From NCBI GenBank assembly GCA_946902875.1, contig OX336343.1:20569596-20633595 (forward strand): a DNA stretch of 64,000 nucleotides, written 5' to 3'. The stretch is from Nematopogon swammerdamellus (lineage: Eukaryota; Arthropoda; Insecta; Lepidoptera; Adelidae). The position numbers and the translations under genes are program-made. Positions 52,280 to 64,000 of the stretch are shown here, piece after piece (the stretch's first letter is position 1; each line of letters starts with the position of its first letter). The notes beneath the pieces are model-generated. The model worked only from the letters and a program-made list of their open reading frames with translations. It was not told the DNA's origin and did not search any database.

Positions 52280-55200
52280 TTAAACAGTGACAGGTAGACG
52301 ACTTAATTTCACAACAGGTCGCCTCATTACACCGTTAGTGGTACGTACAGTTACGACACGAACAACTCCGTCGTGTCCCGGATGAGTATCAATAACCCTT
52401 CCCAATCTCCAGTAAAGAGGAGGCATATTATCCTCCTTAATGAGAACAAGGTCATTGTTTTTAATTGGAATAGCTCCTGGACCAAACCATTTATTTCTTT
52501 GCTGAAGTGTATTCAAGTACTCAAGATGCCATCTCTTCCAAAAATGTTGAACACATTGCTGAACGACATGCCATCTAGACAATCTGTTTGATGCTGTATT
52601 TAGTAAATCCGGTTCCGGCAATGCAATCAAAGGTTCGCCTATCAAAAAATGTCCTGGTGTTAATGCTTGTAAGTCTGTGGTATCGGCACTTAGTGGACAT
52701 AAGGGACGAGAGTTCAAAACAGCTTCGATTTGGCATAAAAGAGTGATAAATTCCTCAAGGGTCATTACGTGGGTACCGATGGTTCTAAAAAGATGACCCT
52801 TTGCACTCTTCACACCGGCCTCCCATAAACCTCCAAAATGTGGGCTTGAAGGTGCATTGAATGACCACGTTATGCTCATGGATGAACTCCATTTTGATAA
52901 ATGATCTCTAAATTCAGAAGTCTGCATAAGTTTGTGCATGTCCTTCAGTTTATTGTTAGCTCCTACAAAATTGGTACCACAATCGCTATAAACATGCGAG
53001 CAAATTCCACGGCGCGCTATGAACCTTTTTAGAGCGGCCAGGAAAGCTTCTGTAGTTAGATCCGATACGACTTCTAAATGAATCGCCTTAGTCGAGAAGC
53101 AGACAAAGACACAGATGTATGATTTAAATATCTTGGAGTTACGTATTTTGTTATTGCGAATATCAAAGGGACCTGCAAAATCCACTCCAACCTTCAGAAA
53201 TGGACGTGATGAAGTAATACGGTCTGCAGGCAAATCTCCCATTATTGGTTGCTCGTGTCTAGGGCGATTGCGAAAGCATCTTATGCATTTAAAAATTCGT
53301 TGTCGTATTATATCACGTGCTGACAATATCCAAAAACGTCGCTGTAATATGTACTGCAGGGTTTGTGCCCCGGCATGCAAATATGATATGTGTGCACTAT
53401 CAATTAGTAGTATTGTAAGAGTACTATCCTTTGGTAGAAGTATTGGATGTTTCATCTGATATGTCAAATTTGAGTGCTCAATCCGTCCACCTACACGGAT
53501 AATCCCATTAGTGTCAATAAAGGGTTTTAATCGCTGAAGGCGCACTGAACACGCACTGTTTTTGCGTAATTTAAACAAATCATCAGAAAATGCATGGTTC
53601 TGGACTATCTTTATCCAGCACAGTAAGGCATCATTCAACTCTTGCACTGAGATTGGTCCCTTTACACGAAGCGCTATATTTTTTCTACAATTATTCGCAA
53701 AACGGAAGCAAAATGCTGTTACTCGTTGTAGTTTTTCCAGCGATGAATACTTATTCAATAGGAAATCGTTCAATTCTATTCTTGTTTGAACAACTGTTGC
53801 AATATTTTTTTTCTCCATGTCAATATTTGTACTAAATTCCGTGAAAGTATTTGGCCATTTTTCACATGGAAATTTTAAAAAACCGGGACCTGTCCACCAT
53901 AGTGGATGATTCACCAATGCTTTTGGATAAAGACCTCGAGATGCGCAATCTGCTGGATTTAATGTACCACTCACATGTCCCCAACACTCAGGCGGTACGT
54001 TTTCTTGTATTTCCGATACTCTATTTGCTATGAATGTTTTCCACAAATGAGGAGCAGATCGAATCCATGCAAGGGCCACCTGGGAGTCCGTCCAGGCAAA
54101 TGTTTGGTTAATGTTAATTTGATCTTGCAAAACTCTCAAAAGATACTTAAGTAGACGTGAAAGCAAAAGTGCTCCACATAATTCGAGTCGTGGAAGGGAC
54201 ACTCGTTTTAATGGAGCTACTCGTGATTTGGCCAACAGAAGTGTAATTTTTACTTCTTCATTCGAGTTTTCAACTCTCAAATATGCCACTGCTGCAAATC
54301 CTTTCTCAGAACTATCACAAAATCCATGCAGTTGAATATTATCTCCAGGTGACAAGCAATAGCGGTCTATGTGTACATTGGATATGGCCGATAATTCATT
54401 TTTAAATTTCATCCAACTATCCATAATATTGCAAGGCGGTACGTCATCCCATTTGATACCCGCTACCCACAGATCTTGTATCAACGCCTTCACAAGAAAG
54501 ACCATAGGAGATAGCCATCCCAAAGAATCGAAAAGACGCGCAATGCTTGATAGCATGGTACGTTTTGTGCAAGTTGCATCCGTTGAGTTGATTTTATACA
54601 CAAATGTGTCACTGATAGGGTTCCATTCGAGGCCAAGCACCTTAATACAAGTTGTGCTTTCAGACTGGGAAAAAGAAATATTGCCTTCTCTATGTTCAAC
54701 AGAAACACTAGATATCAATTCCGGTTTATTGCTCGACCACTTTCTAAGTTCAAAGCCTCCCAGTTTACACATTTCAATTAAATTATTTTGTAAGCATAAA
54801 GCATTGTTCAAGGTCTCAGCTCCAGTGACAATATCATCGGCGAATACCTGGTTAAATATAACTTTAGCTGCGTCAGGAAATTTCTTGCCTTCATCGAGTG
54901 CGAGTTGTTTCAAAACTCTCATAGCCTGAAATGGAGACGAGGCTACTCCAAATGTGACTGTGCATAGTCTATAGTCCTGCACTATACCACTCTTCTCATT
55001 TTTCCAAATAATACGTTGATAATCTCGATCCTCAGGGTGTATTAGGACTTGACGATACATTTGCTTTATATCTGCCGTTAGAGCAATGGGTTTCAAACGA
55101 AAACACATAATTATTTTGACAATATCGTTGTGTAATTTGGGACCAGTTAATAAATTATCATTTAAAGAGCACCCAGACGATGACTTAGCCGAAGCATCAA

Positions 55201-57318
55201 AAACGACTCTGTGTTTTGTGGTTGAACTGCTTTCTTTAGTCACACAGTGATGTGGAATGTAATATGGATTTTCGACAAAAGTGGTCGACTCTGTGACAGC
55301 TTCCATGTGATTTAGTTGTAGGTATTCATTTAATACATTTGAATAGTCGTTTCGAAACGTTGAATCACGCGCGAAGCGTTTCTCCAAGCCTTCAAAACGT
55401 TTCAGTGCCGAGTTACGAGACTTTCCTAAATTAGGAGGATATTCCCGAAAGGGTAAGCGTACTATGTAGCGACCAAGTTCATTGCGAGTGTGTGTTTCTT
55501 CAAAATGCTTCTCGCATACTTCTTCTTCAAGGGAGAACCTCTTTACAGCAGGTGCTTCTTCAACCTCCCAAAATTTGGTTAGTAAATGATCAATGTCCAC
55601 CTTTAAGCAGGTAACGTGAGAGTATACTTGAGATTGTTGACCTTTTATGTTTCCCATTAGTATAAAATTTAAAGAAGTGTTTTGGGCAATAGGCGTATTT
55701 GGTTCACCCTTTATCAGTCCATCAAGTACTATGTCGCAGTATACATCCATACCGAGCAATAAATCAATTCTGCCAGGTCTTTCATACGTAGGATCGGCTA
55801 AGCGCAAACCAGTCAAATGAGGCCAGTTAGCAAAGGGTATACGCGTATTGGGAATATTTGTTGTAATTTTCCGCAGGATCAGAGGGTTTATGGTAAGTTG
55901 AAAATCATTTGGCTTTTTAGGTTTGAGAATGCATGAAGTCATATTTTTTACTTGTGTGTTCGCAGATAGTCCAATACCAGAGACAGTGATGTCCACTTTT
56001 CTTCGAATTAAACCTAACTTCTGCGCGCAATTTTCAGTTAGGAATGTGCACTGAGAACCCGTATCTATCAAAGCGCGTACTGTCATTCGATGTCCATTTT
56101 CAGAATTATAAAGCTCCACTTGGGCAGTGGACATCAAGACCGTATTTCCTTGTAGTGGAGACGTAGAAAGAGAGACTATAGCCTCATCGTCTTCAGCGGT
56201 CTCAGACGAAGAGCTCTGTTCGTCCTCCGCGTCTTCAGTTGCTACGTAGACTGCAGCATTCTGTGTATCACCCTGATGCAACAAAGAATTGTGTCTTTTG
56301 TCGCAAACACGACAATTGCGCTTACTCGAACAATCATTTGTGTTGTGTGATGTTTGTAGACAGTTTTTGCAGAGACGCATATCATTTACTTTGGCAAACC
56401 TCTCGGAAGGCTGCATATTGATAAATTCAAGACAACTTCGTAAAAAATGACCCTTTTTGCAGAGAGGGCATTCCGGTACCACAAAGGGTACCTTTGACGA
56501 TGAATCTCGCTTTGACACCAGACTAGTAGTCCGCGTCCCGCCTGACGTCTTACCTTTGGAATCAGACCCTTTATTAACATCCATAACCTCTAAGGCAGCA
56601 GCCTGCCTTTCAATGAATTTAAGGAAGTTATGTAACTTTGGAATTTCAGACGGTGGGTCTAGAGATGTTTCAAAGAGAGTGCGCGTGTAAGGATTTATTT
56701 TTCTTAATAAAAGTGTAAGGATCACGAAGTCCCAATGTTCAGTGGGAAGTCCCAGTACCTTGAGCGAGCTTAAGCTTTCATTTACCACTGTTAACATATT
56801 TCGAAAATTTGGACCAGACAGTTTGTAATTGGTGGTAATCGGTTCCAAATCAATAATATTTTCCAAGTGCTTTGCAGCAATGATTCTCGTATTCGAATAT
56901 CGAGATTTCAGTATTTCAAAGGCCGTTACATAATTATCATGAGTAACTGGTAATGATTTGACTAAGCGCAGGGGTTCGCCAGAGAGGGATAACAACAGGT
57001 ACTGAAATTTCTCCACATTGTGTAACGACTCGTTTTTGTGAATGAGTGTACTGAATAGGTCGTGAAAGTGTGTCCACTCCGTCGAGAGACCGGAGTAGGT
57101 GGGCAATGTCAGCTTTGGCAACCGAACATTCGGTGCGCTTGAGCTTGTTGTCTCAGACGTGTGGATTATTGGATTTTCATTTTCCATCATAGTGTCATGA
57201 ATCGCTATGACGTCATAATACAACTCGTCAAAGCGTGTGTGCACTGCTGATTGCTCTGCCGAAACGAATGTTTTGTTTTTGATAAGTAGTTTTTCAATAG
57301 CATTTTGAGTGCTAATGA
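52280..57318 (-). CDS. BEL/Pao gag-pol polyprotein, main part
   Basis: An uninterrupted frame of more than 1650 codons. In order, with residues counted from the Met at 57244: Gag (DUF1759-like, about 40-190); CCHC-type knuckles from about 258 (CPLCKKGHFLRSC, CKNCLQTSHNTNDC); aspartic protease about 393 (LIDTGSQCTFL); reverse transcriptase with VVFDASAKS and FADDIV (about 800); RNase H about 970 (HGFCDSSEKG); integrase HHCC from about 1285 and core with VGVDFAGPF and YSDCGTNFVG (about 1350-1425); and a C-terminal WGPGAI-like segment (here WFGPGAIPIKNNDLVLI). The same frame continues upstream to the P-like insertion at 57318, so its true N-terminus is at 60219-60425. Expected to make virus-like particles and copy itself into DNA; this copy cannot express Gag intact. 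Confidence 0.93.
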
Positions 57319-57504
57319 CAATGACGTATCATGTATTCTACTAGACCTCTTACCCGGGCAACAGCCTTCGCTCCACCGCGGTGGAGTAACCATTACGCGG
57401 AGGGACCCTCTTGAGACTAGTAGCTCGCGAGCGACCGAACGCGGCGGACGCGCCGTCCGCGCGCTCGCTGCCGTCCGTCTGCGGCTCGCATCACGCCAGT
57501 CATT

Positions 57505-57581
57505 ATGCCCGGTTGTGTGTTGCGATATTGCAAAAATCATACCAAAAATATTGGGAAAAGTGATGGCATCTCATTTCATAG
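57505..57581 (+). CDS. THAP-domain exon 1 of the P-like element
   Basis: ATG starts MPGCVLRYCKNHTKNIGKSD then GISFH, ending at donor GTAAGT in phase 2. Cys4, Cys9 and the terminal FHR are THAP landmarks. It is intact here (frameshifted in the copy at 24284-24367). The second THAP half and the catalytic part are absent downstream. Confidence 0.72.
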
Positions 57582-57610
57582 GTAAGTATCACTTCATTGT
57601 GATCTTAATA

Positions 57611-58119
57611 TATAAGGTCTTTCAAAATTAGTTAATAGTACGCTAAGGGGGGGTTCTGCATCATATAGGGAGTAAAACCTATACAAAATTTTTTGGACCT
57701 TGGGCTTTTTTTATGAAAAATGTTTTTTATGTATGAAAATGTATGTATGTAAAAAAATATGTGGTTGATTTTTATAGCCTAATCGATTCATTTTCATAAC
57801 AGTAACAAAAAAGTCTGTAATACCATTTTGATGTAACACGTGTAAGTTGGCAAAAAAATCAAATTCTTTCTATTCCATACTAATAAAACTAAAATTGTGG
57901 TTTTCACAATTTCTGAAAGAAAGAGATCTATGTGTTGGAAGACTTTTTTGTTCCTGGCATGAAACTGAAACGATTAAGAAAATAATTTTTTTTTTACATT
58001 TTACATTATTATAAATTTTTTTTTGTAAACAAAAATCTTTGTTCCTCAAAAGTGATTTATTTACGATACAGAACCCCCCCTTAGCGTACTATTAACTAAT
58101 TTTGAAAGAACTTATATAT
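57611..58119. mobile_element. MITE with TATAAGGTCTTTC termini
   Basis: Same unit as 23748-24254 at the equivalent position in the sister element, so it was present before the two P-like copies separated. Confidence 0.65.
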
Positions 58120-59078
58120 AATATCTTGTTTTCCATGTGCTTAGAAATATTTGGTTCAACTGGCCAATTAGGGCTGTCACAACGCTACTTCAATTTGAAA
58201 ATTTTGTACATTTTATGTATTGACCTCGCATTGCAATAACATAAGCATTATTTAATTAAACAAATAAATTGAACGCGCTCATTAGGGCTGCCACATATGA
58301 ATGATTAGAAATAGAGTTCTGGGATATAATGTATGAAAGTAAATAAATATGTATTAAACCACGTTAAAATATGAGAGTGAATTGACCGCTAATTAGGGTT
58401 GTCGCTATTCTTTTAATTTTTTTTAATTAGTAAGTAATTGAGAAATTTTCATAAAAAAAATTTTTTTTACATAAATTTTTTTTTTTACATATAGTATGTT
58501 ATATTTAACATAATGAAAACTTAGTATGTAAGTTATATTTAAAAAAAGCTCTGTAAGGTTTCTTACCCGGTTCTTCCTTATAGATTGCACTACTGAACGG
58601 GACATCATAAAAAATGATGACGAACCATACTGAATATGCATATGTCTCAATGAAATATTGTTATTGTTGTGTGTTCTTTATGGCGAAATAAATATCTGAA
58701 TCTGAATCTGAATCAAGGTTTCCACATCCTACTAAGGGATCAATACGAGAAAGATGGATAAAAATAGTCCAAGATGATACATTGTTTAAGGGAAAGTGAA
58801 AATTTAAATTTGTGTAAAGTGAAATTTAAATTATTTTGTTTAAGTACGGAGGAAGAGTTATTTTAGTTGTGTGTAGTCCAAAGTATACCTAATGGTTTTT
58901 TTAGTTATATATATATATATTTTTTTTAATAAATGCTGCACTCTTTATTTTATGTATGTTTGGTTTGGAGATTTTAAGTTTAGTCCAAGGCCAAGACCGC
59001 AGTTATGAATTCTTTATTATTAAGTTTAGTTTTTTAGATATTATTCTAGTTATTAAGTGTAGGTATTATAAGAATACA

Positions 59079-59214
59079 AAACGGCTTTACTCGCGGTCGA
59101 AATACGAGCTGTGTGGCTCGACGTTTCGGGCCAAACGTATGGCCCATCATCATGAGCACTCTGGCCGAAATGTCGAGCCACACAGCTCGTATTTCGATAG
59201 CGAGTAAAGCCGTT
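59079..59214. repeat. Long hairpin in the P-like element
   Basis: Counterpart of 22885-23019; both arms and the GGGCCAAACGTATGGCCCA loop region are retained. Confidence 0.7.
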
Positions 59215-59690
59215 GTTACTTCTTAAAATGTCAAATAACCACGGTAATTTAAAAACCCATATAAGTTTAGGTATGTATTTCAAGTTATTATAGTTCTGTA
59301 TTTTAAGTTTAAATACATAAAAACGTTTTTTTCGATGAAATTCACTATCTGTTTTCTTCTATAATCCTTTAAAAAGTCCCACTGCTAGGCACGGCCTCTG
59401 CCCACTGACATAGGAGGTATTGTTTTTATTGTTGTTGTTTTATTGTTTATTGAGTATTCTTATGGCAGTCATATTGCACTCGAACTTGTCACAATTTGTT
59501 ATATCCGGTTCGATTACTCGTACATGGTGACCAGTGGAAATCAGAAGCAGTTTACACAAAAATACCTTTCATAGACCAGTGTGCACTAGTTACCTAACTT
59601 TATTTTTCTTCATCGGAGCGATCGTACCTATTCGTTATGAAATGCACGTATATCAATCCATAACAAGGAAATAAATAAGTACATTAGTTA

Positions 59691-59752
59691 GTGCCCGGGA
59701 TTTGAACCCGCAACTTCTGCATTGAGAAGCGTTACCACTAGACTACGGGCAC
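59691..59752 (-). ncRNA. tRNA-like sequence inside the P-like element
   Basis: Counterpart of 22347-22408, read on the - strand, identical over box A, box B and the 7-bp terminal stem. Confidence 0.55.
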
Positions 59753-60218
59753 AATTAACCATAATAAATCGAAAAATATATTTTTGGTAGACTAAGTGAC
59801 AACCCTACGTATTCCAATGCACGTATTATTTTTTTTTTTTTGGCAATCACACTTAATTCGTGTATTTATGCCAAAGTCCCGTATTTAGAGTTATATAGAA
59901 GTTGCATGAGCAAAACATTTATATTTATTTTATAAACAATCAAATTGAAGAGGTTAAAAAAAACGCGCATACTACGAAACAAGCGAACAGTGAACAGCTT
60001 GCATGCATGAAAATAATAAAAGCAAGTAAGTAGGTAGACTGACCGGCCGGGCCGCTAGCCGCTAGTCGCTCGCTAGCTAGCCCCTCTCCCGCTCGCTTCC
60101 CGCCCCGCGCGGCTCAGCGTTCCGCCACCCCGCTACCTTACCTCATACCTCAGCTATTGGCCGTCATTTCTCTGTATTCTTTCTTCGTAGTGCTCACTCT
60201 ATACATAAAATCTCTTTG

Positions 60219-60425
60219 GCTAATGAATGATTTCTGCAAAGACTCTACATCGCGGAATCGAGAAAGGAAAATTCTTTTATTTTCAGTTGTTGTCAGAAGC
60301 TTTTGAAGTTTATCAAATACAAGTTCCCTGTCAAATAATAGCTTTTCCATCTCCATTTTCGTTTTTCGAATCACATATAAATAATCAAAAAATGACGATG
60401 AAATAAAATAATTGACTGTTGTCAT
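60219..60425 (-). CDS. BEL/Pao Gag N-terminal part, cut off by the P-like insertion
   Basis: Starts at ATG 60425 (MTTVNYFISSSF; a second Met at MEMEKLL is possible). It encodes a Lys/Glu/Leu-rich helix typical of BEL Gag (ENKRIFLSRFRDVESLQ) and reaches the target duplication GCTAATGA. The frame agrees with that resuming at 57318. In the present sequence it runs instead into the end of the P-like element (VSTTKKEYREMTANS, stop). Confidence 0.75.
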
Positions 60426-60560
60426 AGCAACGAGATAAAATACATTTTATGAAATGAAAATGAATAGATAATGGAATAGATTATAAAATGAAAATATAGA
60501 TCATAGACGATCGGTATGAACTGTTCCGTAGGGAGGAATCCAGCTGATGAAGGACCAAAA

Positions 60561-60964
60561 TGTGATGTACGGAACCTGAAGAAGGCCACACCAGACCTGC
60601 CGAATGTAATGTGGCTTACCCGGAGTGGACCGACGAGGGCTGGCGACCCGTTCGCGGTAGCTGGCCGGCTGCACCCCCGGGGGCCTCTGGTCTTCGGGCA
60701 GGTCTTAAGCGCGTTCAGATTGTAACACACACGCACGAGAAGCACGACGTTGAAAATGTCGTGCTGTTTGAGTCGTTTTTTATGACAGACTGAAATTGAC
60801 ATTTTAACTGTCTAATATTCTTCTTTAGCCGGCCCATCTAGGCGAGGCTCACATCAATCCAGCAGTTGATGGCCAGCCCTGCTTCCAGATGAACCGTACG
60901 CAATTTAAATGTTATAATTGTCGAAAGGTTGGATTTAGAATTTATCTTCTAAGGCTACAGAACA
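60561..60964 (-). repeat. BEL 5' LTR
   Basis: Upstream LTR with respect to the coding strand; it should hold the promoter. Contains an inverted pair GCACGACGTT / AACGTCGTGC-like stem (AAGCACGACGTTGAAAATGTCGTGCTG). Confidence 0.9.
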
Positions 60965-63640
60965 TTTGGTTTGTTTAAACGAGTGTCCTATACTTCTACC
61001 AATACGAAGTGACGTATACGTAACGAATACGGTGACGAGGGTCTGATGTTGGAGTCAGGAGGTGGACAGTGGAACTCTTCAACCGTTACTAGTAACCCCC
61101 TCGAGTTTGGGCTCATTTGGTTAGTTTGGACAAGTGTTCCATACTTCTACCAATACACATGGTGACGAGGGTCTGATTATGGAGTCAGGAGGTGTACAGT
61201 GGAACTCTTCAACCGTTACTAGTAACCCCCTCGAGTTTGGGCTCATTTGGTTGGTTTGGACGAGTGTCCCATACTTCTACCAATACACTTGGCGAGGGTC
61301 TGATGATGGAATCAGGAGGTGGACAGTGGAACTCTTCAACCGTTACTAGTAACTCCCTCGAGTTTGGGCTCATATGGTTGGTTTAGACGAGTGTCCCATA
61401 CTTCTACCAAAACACTTGGTGACGAGGGTCTGATTATGGAGTCAGGAGGTGTACAGTGGAACTCTTCAACCGTTACTAGTAACCCCCTCGAGTTTGGGCT
61501 CATTTGGTTGGTTTGGACGAGTGTCCCATACTTCTACCAATACACTTGGTGACGAGGGTCTGATGATGGAATCAGGAGGTGTACAGTGGAACTCTTCAAA
61601 CGTTACTAGTAACCCCTCGAGTATGGGCTCATTTGGTTTGTTTAAACGAGTGTCCTATACTTCTACCAATACGAAGTGACGTATACGTAACGAATACGGT
61701 GACGAGGGTCTGATGTTGGAGTCAGGAGGTGGACAGTGGAACTCTTCAACCGTTACTAGTAACCCCCTCGAGTTTGGGCTCATTTGGTTAGTTTGGACAA
61801 GTGTTCCATACTTCTACCAATACACATGGTGACGAGGGTCTGATTATGGAGTCAGGAGGTGTACAGTGGAACTCTTCAACCGTTACTAGTAACCCCCTCG
61901 AGTTTGGGCTCATTTGGTTGGTTTGGACGAGTGTCCCATACTTCTACCAATACACTTGGCGAGGGTCTGATGATGGAATCAGGAGGTGGACAGTGGAACT
62001 CTTCAACCGTTACTAGTAACTCCCTCGAGTTTGGGCTCATATGGTTGGTTTAGACGAGTGTCCCATACTTCTACCAAAACACTTGGTGACGAGGGTCTGA
62101 TTATGGAGTCAGGAGGTGTACAGTGGAACTCTTCAACCGTTACTAGTAACCCCCTCGAGTTTGGGCTCATTTAGCTGGTTTGGACGAGTGTCCCATACTT
62201 CTACCAATACACTTGGTGACGAGAGTCTGATGATGGAGTCAGGAGGTGGACGGGGAACTCTTCAACCGTTACTAGTAACCCCCTCGAGTTTGGGCTCATT
62301 TGGTTGGTTTGGACGAGTGTCCCATACTTTTAACCAATACACTTGGTGACGAGGGTCTGATGATGGAGGCAGGAGGTGTACAGTGGAACTCTTCAACCGT
62401 TACTATTAACCCCCTCGAGTTTGGGCTCATATGGTTGGTTTGGACGAGTGTCCCATACTTCTACCAATACAGTTGGTGACGAGAGTCTGATGATGGAGTC
62501 AGGAGGTGTACAGTGGAACTCTTCAACCGTTACTAGTAACCCCCTCGAGTTTGGGCTCATTTGGTTGGTTTGGACGAGTGTCCCATACTTCTACCAATAC
62601 AATTGGTGACGAGGGTCTGATGATGGAGTCAGGAGGTGTACAGTGGAACTCTTCAACGGTTACTAGTAAACCCCTCGAGTTTGGGCTCACATGGTTGGTT
62701 TGGACGAGTGTCCCTTACTTCTACCAATACACTTGGTGACGAGGGTCTGATGATGGAGTCAGGAGGTCTACAGTGGAACTCTTCAACCGTTACTAGTAAC
62801 CCCCTCGAGTTTGGGCTCATAGGGTTGGTTTGGACGAGTGTCCCTTACTTCTACCAATACACTTGGTGACGAGGGTCTGATGATGGAGTCAGGAGGTCTA
62901 CAGTGGAACTCTTCAACCGTTACTAGTAACCCCCTCGAGTTTGGGCTCATTTGGTTGGTTTGGACGAGTGTCCCATACTTTTAACCAATACACTTGGTGA
63001 CGAGGGTCTGATGATGGAGGCAGGAGGTGTACAGTGGAACTCTTCAACCGTTACTAGTAACCCCCTCGAGTTTGGGCTCATAGGGTTGGTTTGGGCGAGT
63101 GTCCCATACTTTTACCAATACACTTGGTGACGAGGGTCTGATGATGGAGTCAGGAGGTGTACAGTGGAACTCTTCAACCGTCACTAGTAAACCCCTCGCG
63201 TTTGGGCTCATTTGGTTTGTTTGGACGAGTGTCCCATGCTTCTACCAATACACTTGGTGACGAGGGTCTGATGATAGAATCAGGAGGTGTACAGTTGAAC
63301 TCTTCAACCTTTACTAGTAACCCCCTTGAGTTTGGGCTCATTTGGTTTGTTTCAACGAGTGTCCTATCCCATACTTCTACCAATACACTTGGTGACGAGG
63401 TTCTGATGATGGAGTCAGGAGGTGTACAGTGGAACTCTTCAACCGTTACTAGTAACCCCCTCGAGTTAGGGGCTCATATGGTTGGTTTGGACGAGTGTCC
63501 CATACTTCTACCAATACCCTTGGTGACGAGGGTCTGATGATGGAGTCAGGAAGTGTACAGTGGAACTCTTCAACCGTTACTAGTAACCCCCTCGAGTTTG
63601 GGCTCATTTGGTTTGTTTGGACGAGTGTCCCATACTTGTC
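60965..63640 (+). repeat. 130-bp satellite array
   Basis: About 20 units of a 130-bp monomer (ACTAGTAACCCCCTCGAGTTTG, GGACGAGTGTCCCATACTTC, GACGAGGGTCTGATGATGGA, GGAGGTGTACAGTGGAACTC). A 667-bp block of five units, marked by a variant with GAAGTGACGTATACGTAACG, is repeated (60965-61631 and 61632 onward). The array is continuous with 51490-51719 once the BEL element is removed. Confidence 0.9.
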
Positions 63641-63806
63641 GAACGCAAAAGTATGAAACAGACATACCATCTGTTCAAATTGATTTTGAAAGAGACGGCG
63701 GACACCTTATCCATCCTAAAGCCACACAGTTTCCAGCAAAGTTTAATTATGGAACAGCTGAGAGACGGATGTTACCGATAATTTTGTCATGGGCCTCCAC
63801 TGTCCA
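63641..63806 (+). pseudogene. PIF1/Helitron-like helicase fragment
   Basis: The frame reads TQKYETDIPSVQIDFERDGG, KATQFPAKFNYGTAERRMLP and IILSWASTVHK. The last resembles the S/A-W-x-x-T-V/I-H-K-x-Q-G motif near the C-terminus of PIF1-type and Helitron helicases. It breaks off exactly at the foldback element, before the expected QG. It suggests the satellite belongs to a Helitron/Helentron-like element. Confidence 0.55.
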
Positions 63807-63996
63807 TAAAAAACCCCCGACTCTTAAAAAGTCAAAAATAATTTCCGTTTACTTACTTAGAGGAGTCGGTAGACCGCTAAGTAAATTCCCGCGCAACTTT
63901 TGAGTCTTTATATTTAATTTACTTAGCGGTCCCCCGACTCCTTTAAGTAAGTAAACGGAAATTATTTTTGACTTTTTAAGAGTCGGGGGTTTTTTA
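63807..63996. mobile_element. Foldback MITE at the window end
   Basis: AAAAAACCCCCGACTCTTAAAAAGTC ... TTTCCGTTTACTTACTTA is repeated inverted to the end (GACTTTTTAAGAGTCGGGGGTTTTTT). The arms are about 85 bp around a short centre. Confidence 0.82.
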
Positions 63997-64000
63997 AATT

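Larger units (their letters stand above)
57319..60218 (+). mobile_element. P-superfamily-like element inside BEL gag (copy 4)
   Basis: The ends CAATGACGTATC and complement of CAAAGAGATTTT are flanked by GCTAATGA on both sides (57311-57318 and 60219-60226). Sister of 22063-24557 in opposite orientation, but longer. The extra parts are about 58440-58740 (a retroelement ending in (GAATCT)n) and about 59830-60045. The order is THAP exon 1, MITE (57611-58119), hairpin (59079-59214), tRNA-like (59691-59752). No transposase core was found, so it is non-autonomous. Confidence 0.87.
51720..60964 (-). mobile_element. BEL/Pao LTR retrotransposon, young, with a nested P-like element
   Basis: Direct repeats of 404 bp (51720-52123 and 60561-60964) begin TG and end CA and appear identical by eye. 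They are flanked by the 5-bp duplication TTTGG (51715-51719 and 60965-60969). The internal region codes on the - strand for one gag-pol frame, split by a 2.9-kb P-like element (57319-60218). Without that insert the element would be about 6.3 kb. A TGGTCCTTCATCAGC stretch just inside the 5' LTR (60540s) is a candidate primer-binding site. No envelope-like gene was seen. Confidence 0.93.

Noticed and set aside
52280..57318. A host gene or an infectious retrovirus
   Set aside because: LTRs, a 5-bp target duplication, gag-pol order and the absence of an envelope frame identify a BEL/Pao retrotransposon copy.
60965..63640. Overlapping open frames of 60-126 codons and a CRISPR-like regular spacing in the 130-bp repeats
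   Set aside because: The monomer is 130 bp, not a multiple of three. The frames are repeat by-products, there are no unique spacers between short repeats, and the context is eukaryotic.

Overview
The window looks like nuclear DNA of an insect, most likely a moth or butterfly. This is inferred from a ZAD-type C2H2 zinc-finger gene (an arthropod-expanded family), short exons in long repeat-filled introns, dense SINE/MITE/LINE debris of the kind seen in lepidopteran genomes, and a BEL/Pao retrotransposon. There are no bacterial-style genes. Two host genes, both on the + strand, were rebuilt exon by exon with matching splice phases.

Gene 1 (5276-18373, 8 coding exons, 422 aa) encodes a ZAD-C2H2 zinc-finger protein with seven fingers. 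Gene 2 (24794-48229, 14 coding exons, 714 aa) encodes acylaminoacyl-peptidase (APEH), with HGGP, the G-x-S-x-G-G nucleophile elbow, and the catalytic Asp and His in place.

The most unusual content is inside APEH. (i) The catalytic-serine exon exists as two diverged copies (42649-42946 and 43794-44094). They share splice phases and have lengths of 1 mod 3, so exactly one can be used without shifting the frame. (ii) A beta-propeller exon exists as six tandem copies (36254-38966) separated, where intact, by 24-nt spacers with their own splice sites. One copy has lost its acceptor and carries a hAT insertion with an 8-bp target duplication. Both look like cassettes of mutually exclusive exons.

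The rest is mobile DNA. P-superfamily-like elements (THAP-domain exons, 8-bp target duplications, termini CA...TG) occur at 49-4737, nested at 948-2866, at 22063-24557 and at 57319-60218, with small derivatives at 16020-16664 and 31378-31778. Two of them end 539 bp and 237 bp upstream of the start codons of the two host genes. The 57319-60218 copy splits the gag part of a young BEL/Pao element (51720-60964, apparently identical 404-bp LTRs, TTTGG target duplication). That BEL element lies inside a 130-bp satellite array (51490-51719 and 60965-63640) which ends next to a PIF1/Helitron-like helicase fragment cut by a foldback element. Several SINE families, one with a tRNA-5S rRNA chimeric head, a decayed Tc1 element, LINE fragments and foldback MITEs fill the introns.
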